Assembly (NCBI GenBank): GCA_038260305.1
Contig: JBBSNY010000001.1
Location: 377,029-441,028 of the forward strand
Direction of reading: 5' to 3'
DNA: 64,000 nucleotides
From: CADCVQ01 sp038260305
GTDB taxonomy: Bacteria > Actinomycetota > Thermoleophilia > Solirubrobacterales > Solirubrobacteraceae
The position numbers were made by a program, and so were the translations under genes. Positions 17,877 to 25,867 of the stretch are shown here, one piece after another (within the stretch, counting starts at the first letter, position 1; each line of letters starts with the position of its first letter). The notes under the pieces were generated by a model. That model saw nothing but the letters and a program-made list of their open reading frames with translations, ran no database searches and was not told where the DNA came from.

Positions 17877-18216
17877 CCCGCCAGGCGAGCGGGCGGCCAC
17901 GCGCGGGCACGCTTCGATCAGCGTGCTGCGCGCAGCCGCCCTCGCGGTAGCGGTTGGCATCGCAGTCGCCGTAGGTGAAGCTCGTGAACTGCGGCTCGAC
18001 GCGGAAGCCGGTGAGCGCAAGGCCGTCGAACGAGCGCCCGACCCAGTACAGGCGGAAGTCGACTGCGCGCTGCGCCGCGAGCGGCTCGCCAGGCCCGGGC
18101 GGCGCCTGGGCGCCACCGCAGCCGCCGACCAGGATCGCCGCCGCGACACCCGCGAGCCCGGCGGCTCGCCGGGCGCCGGACGCGGACACGACCCTGGGGA
18201 CGGGCAGCGAGCGCAT
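17710..18216 (-). pseudogene. Lipoprotein gene, probably truncated at its 3' end
   Basis: From the ATG at 18216 the protein has a signal sequence and lipobox (AAGLAGVAAAILVGGCGG). The mature part begins with RAVDFRLYWVGRSFDGLALT and FTSFTYGDCDANRYREGGC, a pattern I recall from small lipoproteins of this group. After GGC the sequence turns into arginine-rich, low-complexity text running antisense into sodC as far as 17710. The change falls near the repeat core at 17877-17897, so the true 3' end seems lost. It could be a short functional lipoprotein, but the overlapping tail is not credible as protein. Confidence 0.45.
17877..17897 (+). repeat. Dispersed repeat, partial copy 3
   Basis: The short core CCGCCAGGCGAGCGGG directly follows the sodC stop codon. 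It matches the 3' half of the dispersed repeat seen at 6285, 12399 and 20514. The other half is absent. Confidence 0.45.
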
Positions 18217-18274
18217 CGGCGACGAGTACAGCACCGAACGGTTGGGGGCGCTCGCATGCGGTAGAACAATCCGC

Positions 18275-19426
18275 ATGGACTCCTGGATCGCCTCCGCCGC
18301 CGCCGAGATCGCCGCGCGCGTCCACGACGAGCTCGAGCGGCTCGTGGCGATCTCCTCGCCGTCCGGCGACGTCGCGGGCGCCGAGGCCGCCTTCGCGCTC
18401 GCGATCGAGCTCGCGCCGCGGGGCGCACGGATCGAGCGGGCGCCGTGCTCGTCGGAAGGCCACGCCGACGACCTCATCGTGACGGTCGACGGCAGTGGCG
18501 CCGGGCGCGTCGTGCTGCTCGGGCACGTCGACACCGTCCACGCTCACGACGACCACAGCCCGCTCGGCCGCGACGGCGACACGCTGACCGGCGCCGGCAC
18601 GGTCGACATGAAGGGCGGCGACATCCTCGCGATCGGCGTGCTGCGCGCGCTCGCGCAGCGCCCGCGCGACTTCGCCGAGATCGCGCTGCTGCTCGTCTGC
18701 GACGAGGAGTGGCGCGCGGGCGACTTCGCGCACATCGAGCGCTTCGCCGGCTACGACGCCTGCCTGTGCTTCGAGGGCGGCGAGCTGACCGCGGACGGCG
18801 AGGAGGCCGTCGTCGTCCGGCGCAAGGCCGCCGGCACGCTGCGGGTGCTCGCCCACGGGCGCTCCGCGCACTCCGGTGCCTCCCCCGAGAAGGGCGCCAA
18901 CGCGCTGCTGGCGCTCGCGAGCGCGGCGCAGACCGTCGCGGCGCTGCACGACCCGCTCGGGCCCGCGCACCTGACCTCGGTGCCGACCGTCGTGCGCAGC
19001 GGCGACGCCTTCAACGTCGTCCCGGCGGCGGGCGAGCTGCTGTGCGACCTGCGCGCCGACGACATCGAGACGTTCGACCGCGTGCTGGCCGAGCTGCCGA
19101 CCGAGGTCGACGGCGTGCGCCTGGAGGCCACGTTTCTGCGCCGCTGGCCGGGCATGGACTCGCGCGCCGCGACCGCGCCGCTGCTGGCCGCCGCCGGGGA
19201 GTGTCTCGGCCGCCCGATCCACGGCGCCGGCCGCGGCGGCGCGAGCGACGCGAGCTATCTCGCGACCGTCATCGAGGTCACGGTCGACGGGCTCGGACCG
19301 CGCGGCGGCGGGGCCCACACGCCACGCGAGCACATCGTCGCGGCCTCGCTGCGCGAGCGCGCGGAGGTCGCGCTCGCGCTCGCCGATGCGGTGCTCGCAC
19401 GGACCGCGGTTACAGCCGCGACATAA
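18275..19426 (+). CDS. M20-family metallopeptidase (ArgE/DapE/carboxypeptidase type)
   Basis: A 383-residue zinc hydrolase. Metal and catalytic motifs: LLGHVDTVH, TGAGTVDMKGG, and the Glu pair in VCDEEW. The dimerisation-domain histidine is in AHGRSAHSGASPEKGANAL. Near the end, GRGGASDASYL and GGGAHTPREH supply the last metal ligands. No signal peptide is present, so it is cytoplasmic. Members remove N-acyl groups or terminal amino acids; the exact substrate cannot be read from sequence. The start ATG follows a poor ribosome site. Confidence 0.88.
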   Translation: MDSWIASAAAEIAARVHDELERLVAISSPSGDVAGAEAAFALAIELAPRGARIERAPCSSEGHADDLIVTVDGSGAGRVVLLGHVDTVHAHDDHSPLGRDGDTLTGAGTVDMKGGDILAIGVLRALAQRPRDFAEIALLLVCDEEWRAGDFAHIERFAGYDACLCFEGGELTADGEEAVVVRRKAAGTLRVLAHGRSAHSGASPEKGANALLALASAAQTVAALHDPLGPAHLTSVPTVVRSGDAFNVVPAAGELLCDLRADDIETFDRVLAELPTEVDGVRLEATFLRRWPGMDSRAATAPLLAAAGECLGRPIHGAGRGGASDASYLATVIEVTVDGLGPRGGGAHTPREHIVAASLRERAEVALALADAVLARTAVTAAT

Positions 19427-19489
19427 CAATCGACATCTGACGTGCAAATGTCGGGACGCTGCGCTAGGCTTGCCGCGTCTTGACCAGCC

Positions 19490-19622
19490 GAGTTCCTGCC
19501 GATCGTTCGGTGGGGAGCGGGGGAACCACTTGGGCGCTTCGGCGGCCGGGGGCGAATCGTCGCAATACGCGACATAGCGCTGCTCTTTCTGCGCGAGCCC
19601 GTCAGCTAACCCCGCAGGCATA
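19490..19622 (+). promoter_or_regulatory. Cyclic di-AMP riboswitch (ydaO/yuaA class)
   Basis: The RNA preceding the NlpC/P60 gene carries the class hallmarks in order: AGCGGGGGAACCACTTGGG near 19516-19534, GGGGGCGAATCG near 19548-19559, and the highly conserved 3' block GAGCCCGTCAGCTAACCCCG followed by CAGGC (19595-19618). CCTGCC at about 19495 can close the helix with GGCA at 19617-19620. A -10-like TAGGCT lies about 20 nt upstream. This class binds c-di-AMP and usually turns off cell-wall hydrolase or osmolyte genes; here it controls a cell-wall hydrolase, as in other actinobacteria. Confidence 0.9.
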
Positions 19623-19651
19623 CGAAGGAGTTGGGGAGGGGTTCAGCCAGC

Positions 19652-20476
19652 GTGAAGTCGTGGATGCGTCTTGCTTTGTTGTTCCTGGCGGCCATGCTGC
19701 TGGTACCTGCTCAAGGGTTCGCCGCCAAGAGGAACTGGCATCTCGGTGACCGCACGCTCAAGGAGGGCCTCCGGGGCCACGACGTCAAGATCCTGCAGAA
19801 CTTCCTGACCCGCGCGGGAATGCGCACCACGCAGGACGGCGTCTTCGGGCCGGGAACGACGAAGGCCGTCAAGGCCTTCGAGCGCTTCCAGCAGCGGACG
19901 GTCGACGGCAAGATCACGCGGCTCGACGTGCTCGTCCTCACGGACGTCGTCAAGAACGGCGGCGCTGTCGCGAAGGCCGCGCTGACCGGTGGCGCGATCC
20001 CCATGAACGCGGCCAAGCCGCCGCCGATGGCCCCCGACGTGCCGCCGCCGGTCAAGCTAGGCCCCGGCATGAAGGCCACCGTCGGGCCCGACGGGTTCGC
20101 CGTCGTCCCGATCCTCGCGCCGCCCGCCGTCCAGCAGGCCATCGTCGCCGGCAACAAGATCGCGAAGCTGCCGTACATCTACGGCGGCGGCCACGGCAAG
20201 TGGGAGGACGCCGGCTACGACTGCTCCGGCTCGGTCTCCTACGCGCTGCACGGCGGCGGCATCCTTGATGCCTCGATGCCGTCGGGCGACTTCATGAACT
20301 GGGGAGATCCCGGTCCGGGCCAGTGGATCACGCTGTACGCCAACGGCGGCCACATCTTCGCCGTCATCGCCGGGCTGCGCTTCGACACGAGCGGCAAGTC
20401 CGCCTCGGGCTCTCGCTGGCAGACAGCGATGCGCTCGGGCAAGGGCTACACCGTCCGTCACCCAGTCGGCCTGTAG
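19652..20476 (+). CDS. Secreted peptidoglycan-binding NlpC/P60-type cell-wall hydrolase
   Basis: A 274-residue exported enzyme. The GTG at 19652 follows GGGGAGGGG and gives a good signal peptide (KSWMRLALLFLAAMLLVPAQ). Residues about 35-95 form a PG_binding_1 domain (LREGLRG-like LKEGLRGHDVKILQNFL, DGVFGPGTTKAVKAFERFQQ). After a Pro-rich linker the C-terminal domain has the catalytic cysteine in GYDCSGSVSYAL and histidine in NGGHIFAVIAG. It should cleave cell-wall peptide bonds. A c-di-AMP riboswitch occupies the leader. The catalytic domain is a paralogue of the one at 29025-30167. Confidence 0.93.
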   Translation: MKSWMRLALLFLAAMLLVPAQGFAAKRNWHLGDRTLKEGLRGHDVKILQNFLTRAGMRTTQDGVFGPGTTKAVKAFERFQQRTVDGKITRLDVLVLTDVVKNGGAVAKAALTGGAIPMNAAKPPPMAPDVPPPVKLGPGMKATVGPDGFAVVPILAPPAVQQAIVAGNKIAKLPYIYGGGHGKWEDAGYDCSGSVSYALHGGGILDASMPSGDFMNWGDPGPGQWITLYANGGHIFAVIAGLRFDTSGKSASGSRWQTAMRSGKGYTVRHPVGL

Positions 20477-20513
20477 TCCGACCTCGCAGGACGGGCCGGC
20501 ACGCAAAGTGCCG

Positions 20514-20585
20514 CCTGTGCCCTGCCTGTGCCCTGCGAGCCACCAGGCGAGCGGGGTGCGAGCCTCCGGGCGAGCGGGTGCACAG
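20514..20585 (+). repeat. Dispersed repeat, tandemly duplicated intergenic copy 4
   Basis: The intergenic stretch holds CCTGTGCCCTG twice, then GCGAGCCACCAGGCGAGCGG and a diverged second copy (GCGAGCCTCCGGGCGAGCGG). It is the fullest version of the dispersed repeat also found at 6285-6317, 12399-12431 and, in part, 17877-17897. It lies between the hydrolase stop and the RTX gene. Confidence 0.65.
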
Positions 20586-20628
20586 ACGTGCCGCCTGCGG
20601 ATACTCAACGGGTGAGGGGAGGCGATCG

Positions 20629-22902
20629 ATGAGGGCGCTCGTCGCCGTGCTTGCGCTGCTCGTCGGCGCCTGCGTACTGCCCGCCTCGGCCACCGCACGC
20701 GTCGCGCTCGTCGCGACGAGCACTCCGACGCTCGCGTTCGTCGACGTCGGCACCGACACCGTCGTCGCGCGAATCGACCTGCCGGGCGCCGTACGCTCCG
20801 TCGCGGTGTCCTCCGACGGCCGCCGCGGCTACGCGGCCGCGGGCGAGACGATCGTCGAGATCGACGTCAACGAGCGCACCGAGCTCGCGCGTGGTACCCA
20901 CGGCCGTGCCCCCGTCGTCGCGCTCGCCCTGTCGCCCAACGGACGCCGGCTGTACGCCGTCCAGGACCGGCTGCTGCGCGTCTTCCAGGCCTCGACACTG
21001 CGCCTGCTGGGCTCGGTCGGTCTGGGTGGCCGGGGCGGCGCGATCGCGCTGCGCGCCGACGGCCGGCTGGCGGCGGTCGTCCTCGACGGCGGCCACGTGG
21101 CGATGGTCGACCCGCGCGGCCGAAGGCTGCTGCGCCGAGTCCGGGTGCCCGGGGCGATCGGCGTCGCGGTCACGGGCGGGCGCACCTTCGTGACGGCGCG
21201 CGGGCGGCTGCGGACGATCGCCGGCGGCGCGCGCCGTGCCCGCGCGCGCTCGATCGCCCTGCCGCGCGGCGCGGGGGGGAACGTCGCGCTGTCGCCCGGT
21301 CGTACGCGGCTCGCCGTTGGCGCCCGCGCCGGCGGCGCGAGCGGGGCGCTCGTCGACGTCCGCAACGGGCGCGTGCGGCGGCTCGCGGCCGGCGTCGGGC
21401 TCGGCACCCCGGCCTGGCTGACCGACGCAAGTCGGATCCTCTTCGCCAACCGATCCGGCGGTCGGCTGTCGCTCGTCACCCCGCTCTCGGGTCGGCGCCT
21501 GGACGTCGTGCGCCTGCCCGGCACGGCTCCGGCCGGGATCGTCGTGCAGCCCGGCCTCGCGCTGCTGCGCGGGACCGACGGCGACGACGTGCTCAGCGGG
21601 ACGCGCGGGCCCGATCGCATCGAGGGCCTCGGCGGCGCCGACGTCCTGCGCGGCGGGCGCGATCGCGACATCCTCGACGGCGGCGACGGCAATGACCGCA
21701 TGTCCGGCGGATCGCGCAGCGACCGCATGCGCGGCGGCGACGGCAACGATTTCATGATCGGCGGCAGCGGCGACGACCGGATCGCCGGTGGGGCGGGCGA
21801 CGACGGCGTCAACGGCGGGACGGGCAACGACACGATCGATGGCGACTCCGGTGACGACCAGCTCGACGGTGGAGACGGCGACGACACGATCCGCGGCGGC
21901 GACGGCAACGACCAGATCATCGAGAAGGGCTTCGGCAACGACAAGCTGCTGTCCGGCGGCCCCGGCGACGACGTCATCCGCGGCGGCCGCGGCTCGGACC
22001 GTCGGATCCTCGGCGACGACGGCAACGACGAGCTGTTCGGCGAGTCGGGCACCGACCAGATGAGCGGCGGGCGCGGCGACGACGTCGTCGACGGCGGCAG
22101 CGGCGGCGACAACATGCTCGGCGACGAGGGCGAGGACGTCCTGCGTGGTGGCCCGGGCAACGACCGCATCGACGGCGGCTCCGGCCAGGATCGCCTCGAC
22201 GGCAGCTCGGGGTCCGACATCCTGCAGGGCGGCGACGACAACGACGAGATCGTCGGCGGCCCGGGCCCGGACGTGTTGATGGGCGGCGCCGGCGACGACT
22301 CGATCCGGGCCGCCGACGACAGCGCCGACACCGTCGACTGCGGACCCGGCAACGACACCGTCTACGTCGAGCAGGACGCGCCGACCCGCGACACGCTGAC
22401 GAACTGCGAGCTCGTCATCCCCGTGCCGGCCGAGGCGGGCAACGACGTCGAGCTGCCCTCGATCATCCGCGGAACGGCCTTTGACGACATCCTGCGCGGC
22501 ACCAACGACGACGACTCGATCTTCGGCTCGTTCGGCGACGACCAGCTCTTCGGCCGCGGCGGCGACGACTATGTCGACGGGGAGGACGGCAACGACACGC
22601 TGTCGGGCGGGCCGGGTAACGACATCCTCGCCGGGCGCAACGGCAACGACGTCATCCACGGCGACGACGGCAACGACAAGATCACCGGCGACCGCGGGGC
22701 GGACCGGCTCTTCGGCGACGCGGGCAACGACGAGATCTTCGGCAACCTCGGCGCGGACATCATCAGCGGGGGACCGGGCGACGACCGAATCAACGTCGTC
22801 GCCGGCGGGATCGACATCGTCACGTGCGGCTCGGGCGACGACACGGTCTTCGCAAGCGGCACGGACATCGTCGCGCTCGACTGCGAGGACGTCCGCCGGT
22901 AG
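20629..22902 (+). CDS. Secreted propeller plus RTX calcium-binding repeat protein
   Basis: A 757-residue exported protein. It has a signal peptide (MRALVAVLALLVGACVLPAS), then about 300 residues of YVTN-like propeller (SVAVSSDGRRGYAAAGETIV, LALSPNGRRLYAVQDRLLRV). From about residue 315 on come dozens of RTX nonapeptides (GGxGxDxxx), such as GGDGNDRMSGG and GGAGDDGVNGG, in two blocks separated by a linker with cysteines. RTX turns bind calcium and fold after export. There is no type I secretion gene nearby, and the N-terminal signal suggests Sec export. A role in surface adhesion or as a matrix protein is inference. Confidence 0.88.
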   Translation: MRALVAVLALLVGACVLPASATARVALVATSTPTLAFVDVGTDTVVARIDLPGAVRSVAVSSDGRRGYAAAGETIVEIDVNERTELARGTHGRAPVVALALSPNGRRLYAVQDRLLRVFQASTLRLLGSVGLGGRGGAIALRADGRLAAVVLDGGHVAMVDPRGRRLLRRVRVPGAIGVAVTGGRTFVTARGRLRTIAGGARRARARSIALPRGAGGNVALSPGRTRLAVGARAGGASGALVDVRNGRVRRLAAGVGLGTPAWLTDASRILFANRSGGRLSLVTPLSGRRLDVVRLPGTAPAGIVVQPGLALLRGTDGDDVLSGTRGPDRIEGLGGADVLRGGRDRDILDGGDGNDRMSGGSRSDRMRGGDGNDFMIGGSGDDRIAGGAGDDGVNGGTGNDTIDGDSGDDQLDGGDGDDTIRGGDGNDQIIEKGFGNDKLLSGGPGDDVIRGGRGSDRRILGDDGNDELFGESGTDQMSGGRGDDVVDGGSGGDNMLGDEGEDVLRGGPGNDRIDGGSGQDRLDGSSGSDILQGGDDNDEIVGGPGPDVLMGGAGDDSIRAADDSADTVDCGPGNDTVYVEQDAPTRDTLTNCELVIPVPAEAGNDVELPSIIRGTAFDDILRGTNDDDSIFGSFGDDQLFGRGGDDYVDGEDGNDTLSGGPGNDILAGRNGNDVIHGDDGNDKITGDRGADRLFGDAGNDEIFGNLGADIISGGPGDDRINVVAGGIDIVTCGSGDDTVFASGTDIVALDCEDVRR

Positions 22903-22959
22903 ATCGCCACGCGACCGCCGGGTAGGCTCGGCTCAGGGTTCCAACGAGTGGAGGTGGAG

Positions 22960-23286
22960 ATGCTGTTCTTCGTTCGATTCGACGTCACGCAGCCGGCGAA
23001 CGTGGCCAACGACGACCTGATCGCGATCTGGATCCGCGAGGCGGAGGCGGCAATCGGGGCGATGGACGCCGGTGCCGTGCCGCACCTGTGGAAGGTCGCC
23101 GGGCAGCGGATCGTGCTCGGGGTGCTCGACGTGCCGACGGCCGAGGACGTCGATCGCGCGCTCGGCAGCCTGCCGATCATCCGCGAGATGGGGCCGGGGA
23201 TGAAGACCGAGGCCTGGCCGATCTACGACTACCGCACGTTCGCGGCTGACCTCAACGCGGGCGCGCACGGGACCGCCGCGAGCTGA
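22960..23286 (+). CDS. Muconolactone isomerase-like small protein
   Basis: A 108-residue protein starting MLFFVRFDVTQPANVANDDL, resembling the muconolactone delta-isomerase (ferredoxin-like alpha-beta) family, which forms small oligomers. The pattern HLWKVAGQRIVLGVLDVPTA and a C-terminal PIIREMGPGMKTEAWPIYDY fit. No other aromatic-degradation gene is adjacent, so the catabolic role is uncertain. The ATG at 22960 has GGAGG 6 nt upstream. Confidence 0.75.
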   Translation: MLFFVRFDVTQPANVANDDLIAIWIREAEAAIGAMDAGAVPHLWKVAGQRIVLGVLDVPTAEDVDRALGSLPIIREMGPGMKTEAWPIYDYRTFAADLNAGAHGTAAS

Positions 23287-23359
23287 GCGCGGCACCGCGC
23301 GCTCCGGCGGCGGCGTCGTGCGGGCCCGCGGCAGGTTCGTGGCGTCGCTGGCCGCCGGG

Positions 23360-23773
23360 TCAGTCGTCGTGGCCGGGGCGGCCGCGGTCGCGCTTGCGCG
23401 CCGACGCGCGCCGCTTCGCGTCCAGCCGCCGCATGCGGGAGGCCTTCGTCGGCTTCGTCGGGCGCCGCGTGCGCGGGATCTCGAGCGCGCGCGCGAGCCG
23501 CTCGGCGAGGCGCTCGAGCGCGAGCGAGCGGTTACGGGCCTGACCGCGCGCGTCCTGCGCGACCGCGCGCACGACCGGGCCGCAGCGCGCCGTGACGCGA
23601 CGCTTCTGCGCCTCGTCGAGCGTCTGCGAAGCGTGGACGTCGAAGCTGGCCTCGATCCGCGACTCGGTCTTGTTCGCATGCTGGCCGCCCGGCCCCGAGG
23701 AGCGGCTTGCCAGCACGGTGACCTCGTCGAGCGGGATCGAGACGTCGCGATTGATCGCCAGCAGGTCGGGCAT
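23360..23773 (-). CDS. arfB: ArfB/YaeJ-like peptidyl-tRNA hydrolase (ribosome rescue)
   Basis: A 137-residue RF-1 domain protein. The catalytic GGQ is in SRSSGPGGQHANKTESRIEA. The protein lacks codon-recognition domains and has a basic tail (TRRPTKPTKASRMRRLDAKR), as in ArfB, which inserts into the mRNA channel of stalled ribosomes and releases the nascent chain. The ATG at 23773 was chosen; a GTG 6 nt upstream is possible. Confidence 0.9.
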   Translation of the reverse strand: MPDLLAINRDVSIPLDEVTVLASRSSGPGGQHANKTESRIEASFDVHASQTLDEAQKRRVTARCGPVVRAVAQDARGQARNRSLALERLAERLARALEIPRTRRPTKPTKASRMRRLDAKRRASARKRDRGRPGHDD

Positions 23774-23841
23774 CCTCACATCATGGCGTTCTCGATCGAC
23801 CCGGCGGCCGACCCCGGCCGATCTGCGATCCTGGCGTCGTG

Positions 23842-24204
23842 ATGTCCCACGGGCTCACCCGACGGCTGCGCGCCACCGCGTTCGTCGCCCTGGCGGCGCT
23901 CGCCTGCGGGGCGATCGCGATCTTGAACGCGCGGCGTTCCGAGGCCGAGAGCGCGAGCCTGCCGCACGCCGTCAAGCTCGCGCGCGCCGATGCGGCCAAG
24001 CGCAAGCACGTGTCGGTGGCCAAGGTCCGCGTCGTCAAGGTCACCGCGAAGTCGTGGCCCGATAGCTGTCTCGGGCTCGCCAAGCCCGACCAGATGTGCG
24101 CGCAGGTCGTGACGAGGGGCTACCGGGCGACGTTCTCGGTGCGCGGCAAGCGGACCGTCTATCGCACCGATCGCAAGACGACGTTCCGCCGCGAGTCGGG
24201 CTGA
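23842..24204 (+). CDS. Small exported protein of unknown function
   Basis: A 120-residue protein with an N-terminal membrane/signal segment (ATAFVALAALACGAIAILNA). The mature part is basic and contains SWPDSCLGLAKPDQMCAQVV followed by TRGYRATFSV, a short domain I recall in secreted or lipoproteins of several phyla; two cysteines may form a disulfide. No enzymatic motif is seen. A GTG at 23839 directly precedes the ATG. Confidence 0.7.
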   Translation: MSHGLTRRLRATAFVALAALACGAIAILNARRSEAESASLPHAVKLARADAAKRKHVSVAKVRVVKVTAKSWPDSCLGLAKPDQMCAQVVTRGYRATFSVRGKRTVYRTDRKTTFRRESG

Positions 24205-24285
24205 GCCGGCCCGGCGCCCGCCCGAGCAGGTGGGGGCGCGCCGACATGGACCGCGCGCGCCCGACGTGCGGTTAGAGTCGCATCT

Positions 24286-25788
24286 ATGTCCGAGAACCTC
24301 GCGCTCAACCTGACGCGCACCGCCGAGGCGAACCCCGAAGCCATCGCCTGCAAGCTCGACGACGCGGCCTTCGACTACCGCCTGCTCGACAACGCGAGCG
24401 CGCGGATCGCCGGCATGCTCGCCAGCAAGTGCATCGGCGAGGGCGACCGCGTCGGGATCATGTTGCCCAACGTCCCGTACTTCCCGGCCGTCTACTACGC
24501 CATCCTGCGGCTCGGCGCGGTCGTCGTGCCGATGAACGTCCTGCTCAAGGGCCGCGAGGTCGCCTACTACCTCGAGGACTCCGGGGCGCAGCTGCTGTTC
24601 GCGTGGCACGGCTTCCTCGAGGCGGCCGAGCAGGGGGCCGAATCCGTCCCCGCCCGCCCCGTCGAGGTCATCTCCGTCGTGCCGGGGGAGTTCGAGGGAC
24701 TGATCTTCGCGCACGACCCGCGCGGCGAGGTCGCCGAGCGCGCCGGCGACGACACCGCCGTGATCCTCTACACGTCGGGGACGACCGGCAAGCCGAAGGG
24801 CGCCGAGCTCACGCACTGCAACCTGCGCCGCAACGTCGACATCGCCGTCGGGCTGTTCGACATCGACGTCGGCGACATCGTCTTCGGAGGGCTGCCGCTG
24901 TTTCACTCCTTCGGGCAGACCTGCACGATGAACGCCGCGGTCCGCGCCGGGGCCACGATCACGCTGCTGCCGCGCTTCGATCCCGGCAAGGCGCTTGAGA
25001 TCCTCGAGCGCGACGCGTGCACGGTCTTCGAGGGCGTTCCGACGATGTACGGCGCGCTGCTGAACCACCCCGACCGCGCGAAGTTCGACACCTCGAGCCT
25101 GCGCGTCTGCGCGTCGGGCGGGTCGTCGATGCCGGTCGAGGTCATGCGCGGCTTCGAGGAGGCGTTCGGCTGCAAGGTGCTCGAGGGCTACGGCCTGTCG
25201 GAGACCTCCCCCGTCGCCTCGTTCAACCACCCCGACCGCGAGCGCAAGCCCGGCTCGATCGGGACGCCGATCGCCGACACGGAGATGAAGCTCGTCGACG
25301 ACGGCGGCGACGAGGTCGGGCCCGGCGAGATCGGCGAGATCCTCATCAGGGGCCACAACGTCATGAAGGGCTACTGGGAGCGCCCCGAGGCGACCGCCGA
25401 GGCGATCGACGACGACGGCTGGTTTCGCAGCGGCGACATGGCGAAGATCGACGAGGACGGCTACTACTTCATCGTCGACCGCAAGAAGGAGCTCATCATC
25501 CGCGGCGGCTACAACGTCTACCCGCGCGAGGTCGAGGAGGTGCTCTACGAGCACCCGGCCGTGCGCGAGGCCGCGGTCGTCGGGATGGCGCACGACGAGT
25601 GGGGCGAGGAGGTCGGCGCGGCCGTCGCGCTCAAGGACGGCGAGTCCGTCAGCGCCGAGGAGCTGCAGGCGTTCGTCAAGGAGCAGGTCGCGAACTACAA
25701 GTACCCACGCCGGATCTGGTTCGTCGACGAGCTGCCGAAGGGGCCGACGGGCAAGATCCTCAAACGCGAGATCTCGCCCCCGGACTGA
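24286..25788 (+). CDS. Long-chain acyl-CoA synthetase (AMP-forming)
   Basis: A 500-residue ANL-family ligase. The P-loop is VILYTSGTTGKPKGAELTH; the A5 motif is EGYGLSETSPV; A7 is RSGDMAKIDEDGYYF; and the hinge and C-terminal lysine are in DRKKELIIRGGYNVYPREVE and PKGPTGKILKREI. It activates a fatty acid with ATP and CoA. A flavin oxidoreductase gene follows 79 nt downstream on the same strand. Two desaturases and an acyl-CoA dehydrogenase in the window fit active lipid metabolism. Substrate length cannot be told from the sequence. Confidence 0.93.
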   Translation: MSENLALNLTRTAEANPEAIACKLDDAAFDYRLLDNASARIAGMLASKCIGEGDRVGIMLPNVPYFPAVYYAILRLGAVVVPMNVLLKGREVAYYLEDSGAQLLFAWHGFLEAAEQGAESVPARPVEVISVVPGEFEGLIFAHDPRGEVAERAGDDTAVILYTSGTTGKPKGAELTHCNLRRNVDIAVGLFDIDVGDIVFGGLPLFHSFGQTCTMNAAVRAGATITLLPRFDPGKALEILERDACTVFEGVPTMYGALLNHPDRAKFDTSSLRVCASGGSSMPVEVMRGFEEAFGCKVLEGYGLSETSPVASFNHPDRERKPGSIGTPIADTEMKLVDDGGDEVGPGEIGEILIRGHNVMKGYWERPEATAEAIDDDGWFRSGDMAKIDEDGYYFIVDRKKELIIRGGYNVYPREVEEVLYEHPAVREAAVVGMAHDEWGEEVGAAVALKDGESVSAEELQAFVKEQVANYKYPRRIWFVDELPKGPTGKILKREISPPD

Positions 25789-25867
25789 TGATGGTTTCGC
25801 CGTCCGGTCACAGAACCCGGCCGACTCGCAAAGGCGGCGACGCCCAAGGGGCGATCCGCCGGAACCC

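Noticed and set aside
17975..18274. Upstream extension of the M20 peptidase frame by 100 codons
   Set aside because: The extension reads antisense through the lipoprotein remnant and lacks peptidase sequence; the ATG at 18275 begins the family N-terminus.
21571..22880. Dense short repeats that look array-like, as in CRISPR or satellite DNA
   Set aside because: They are in-frame codons for the RTX nonapeptides (GGxGxDxxx) of a secreted protein; spacing is 27 nt with no spacers.
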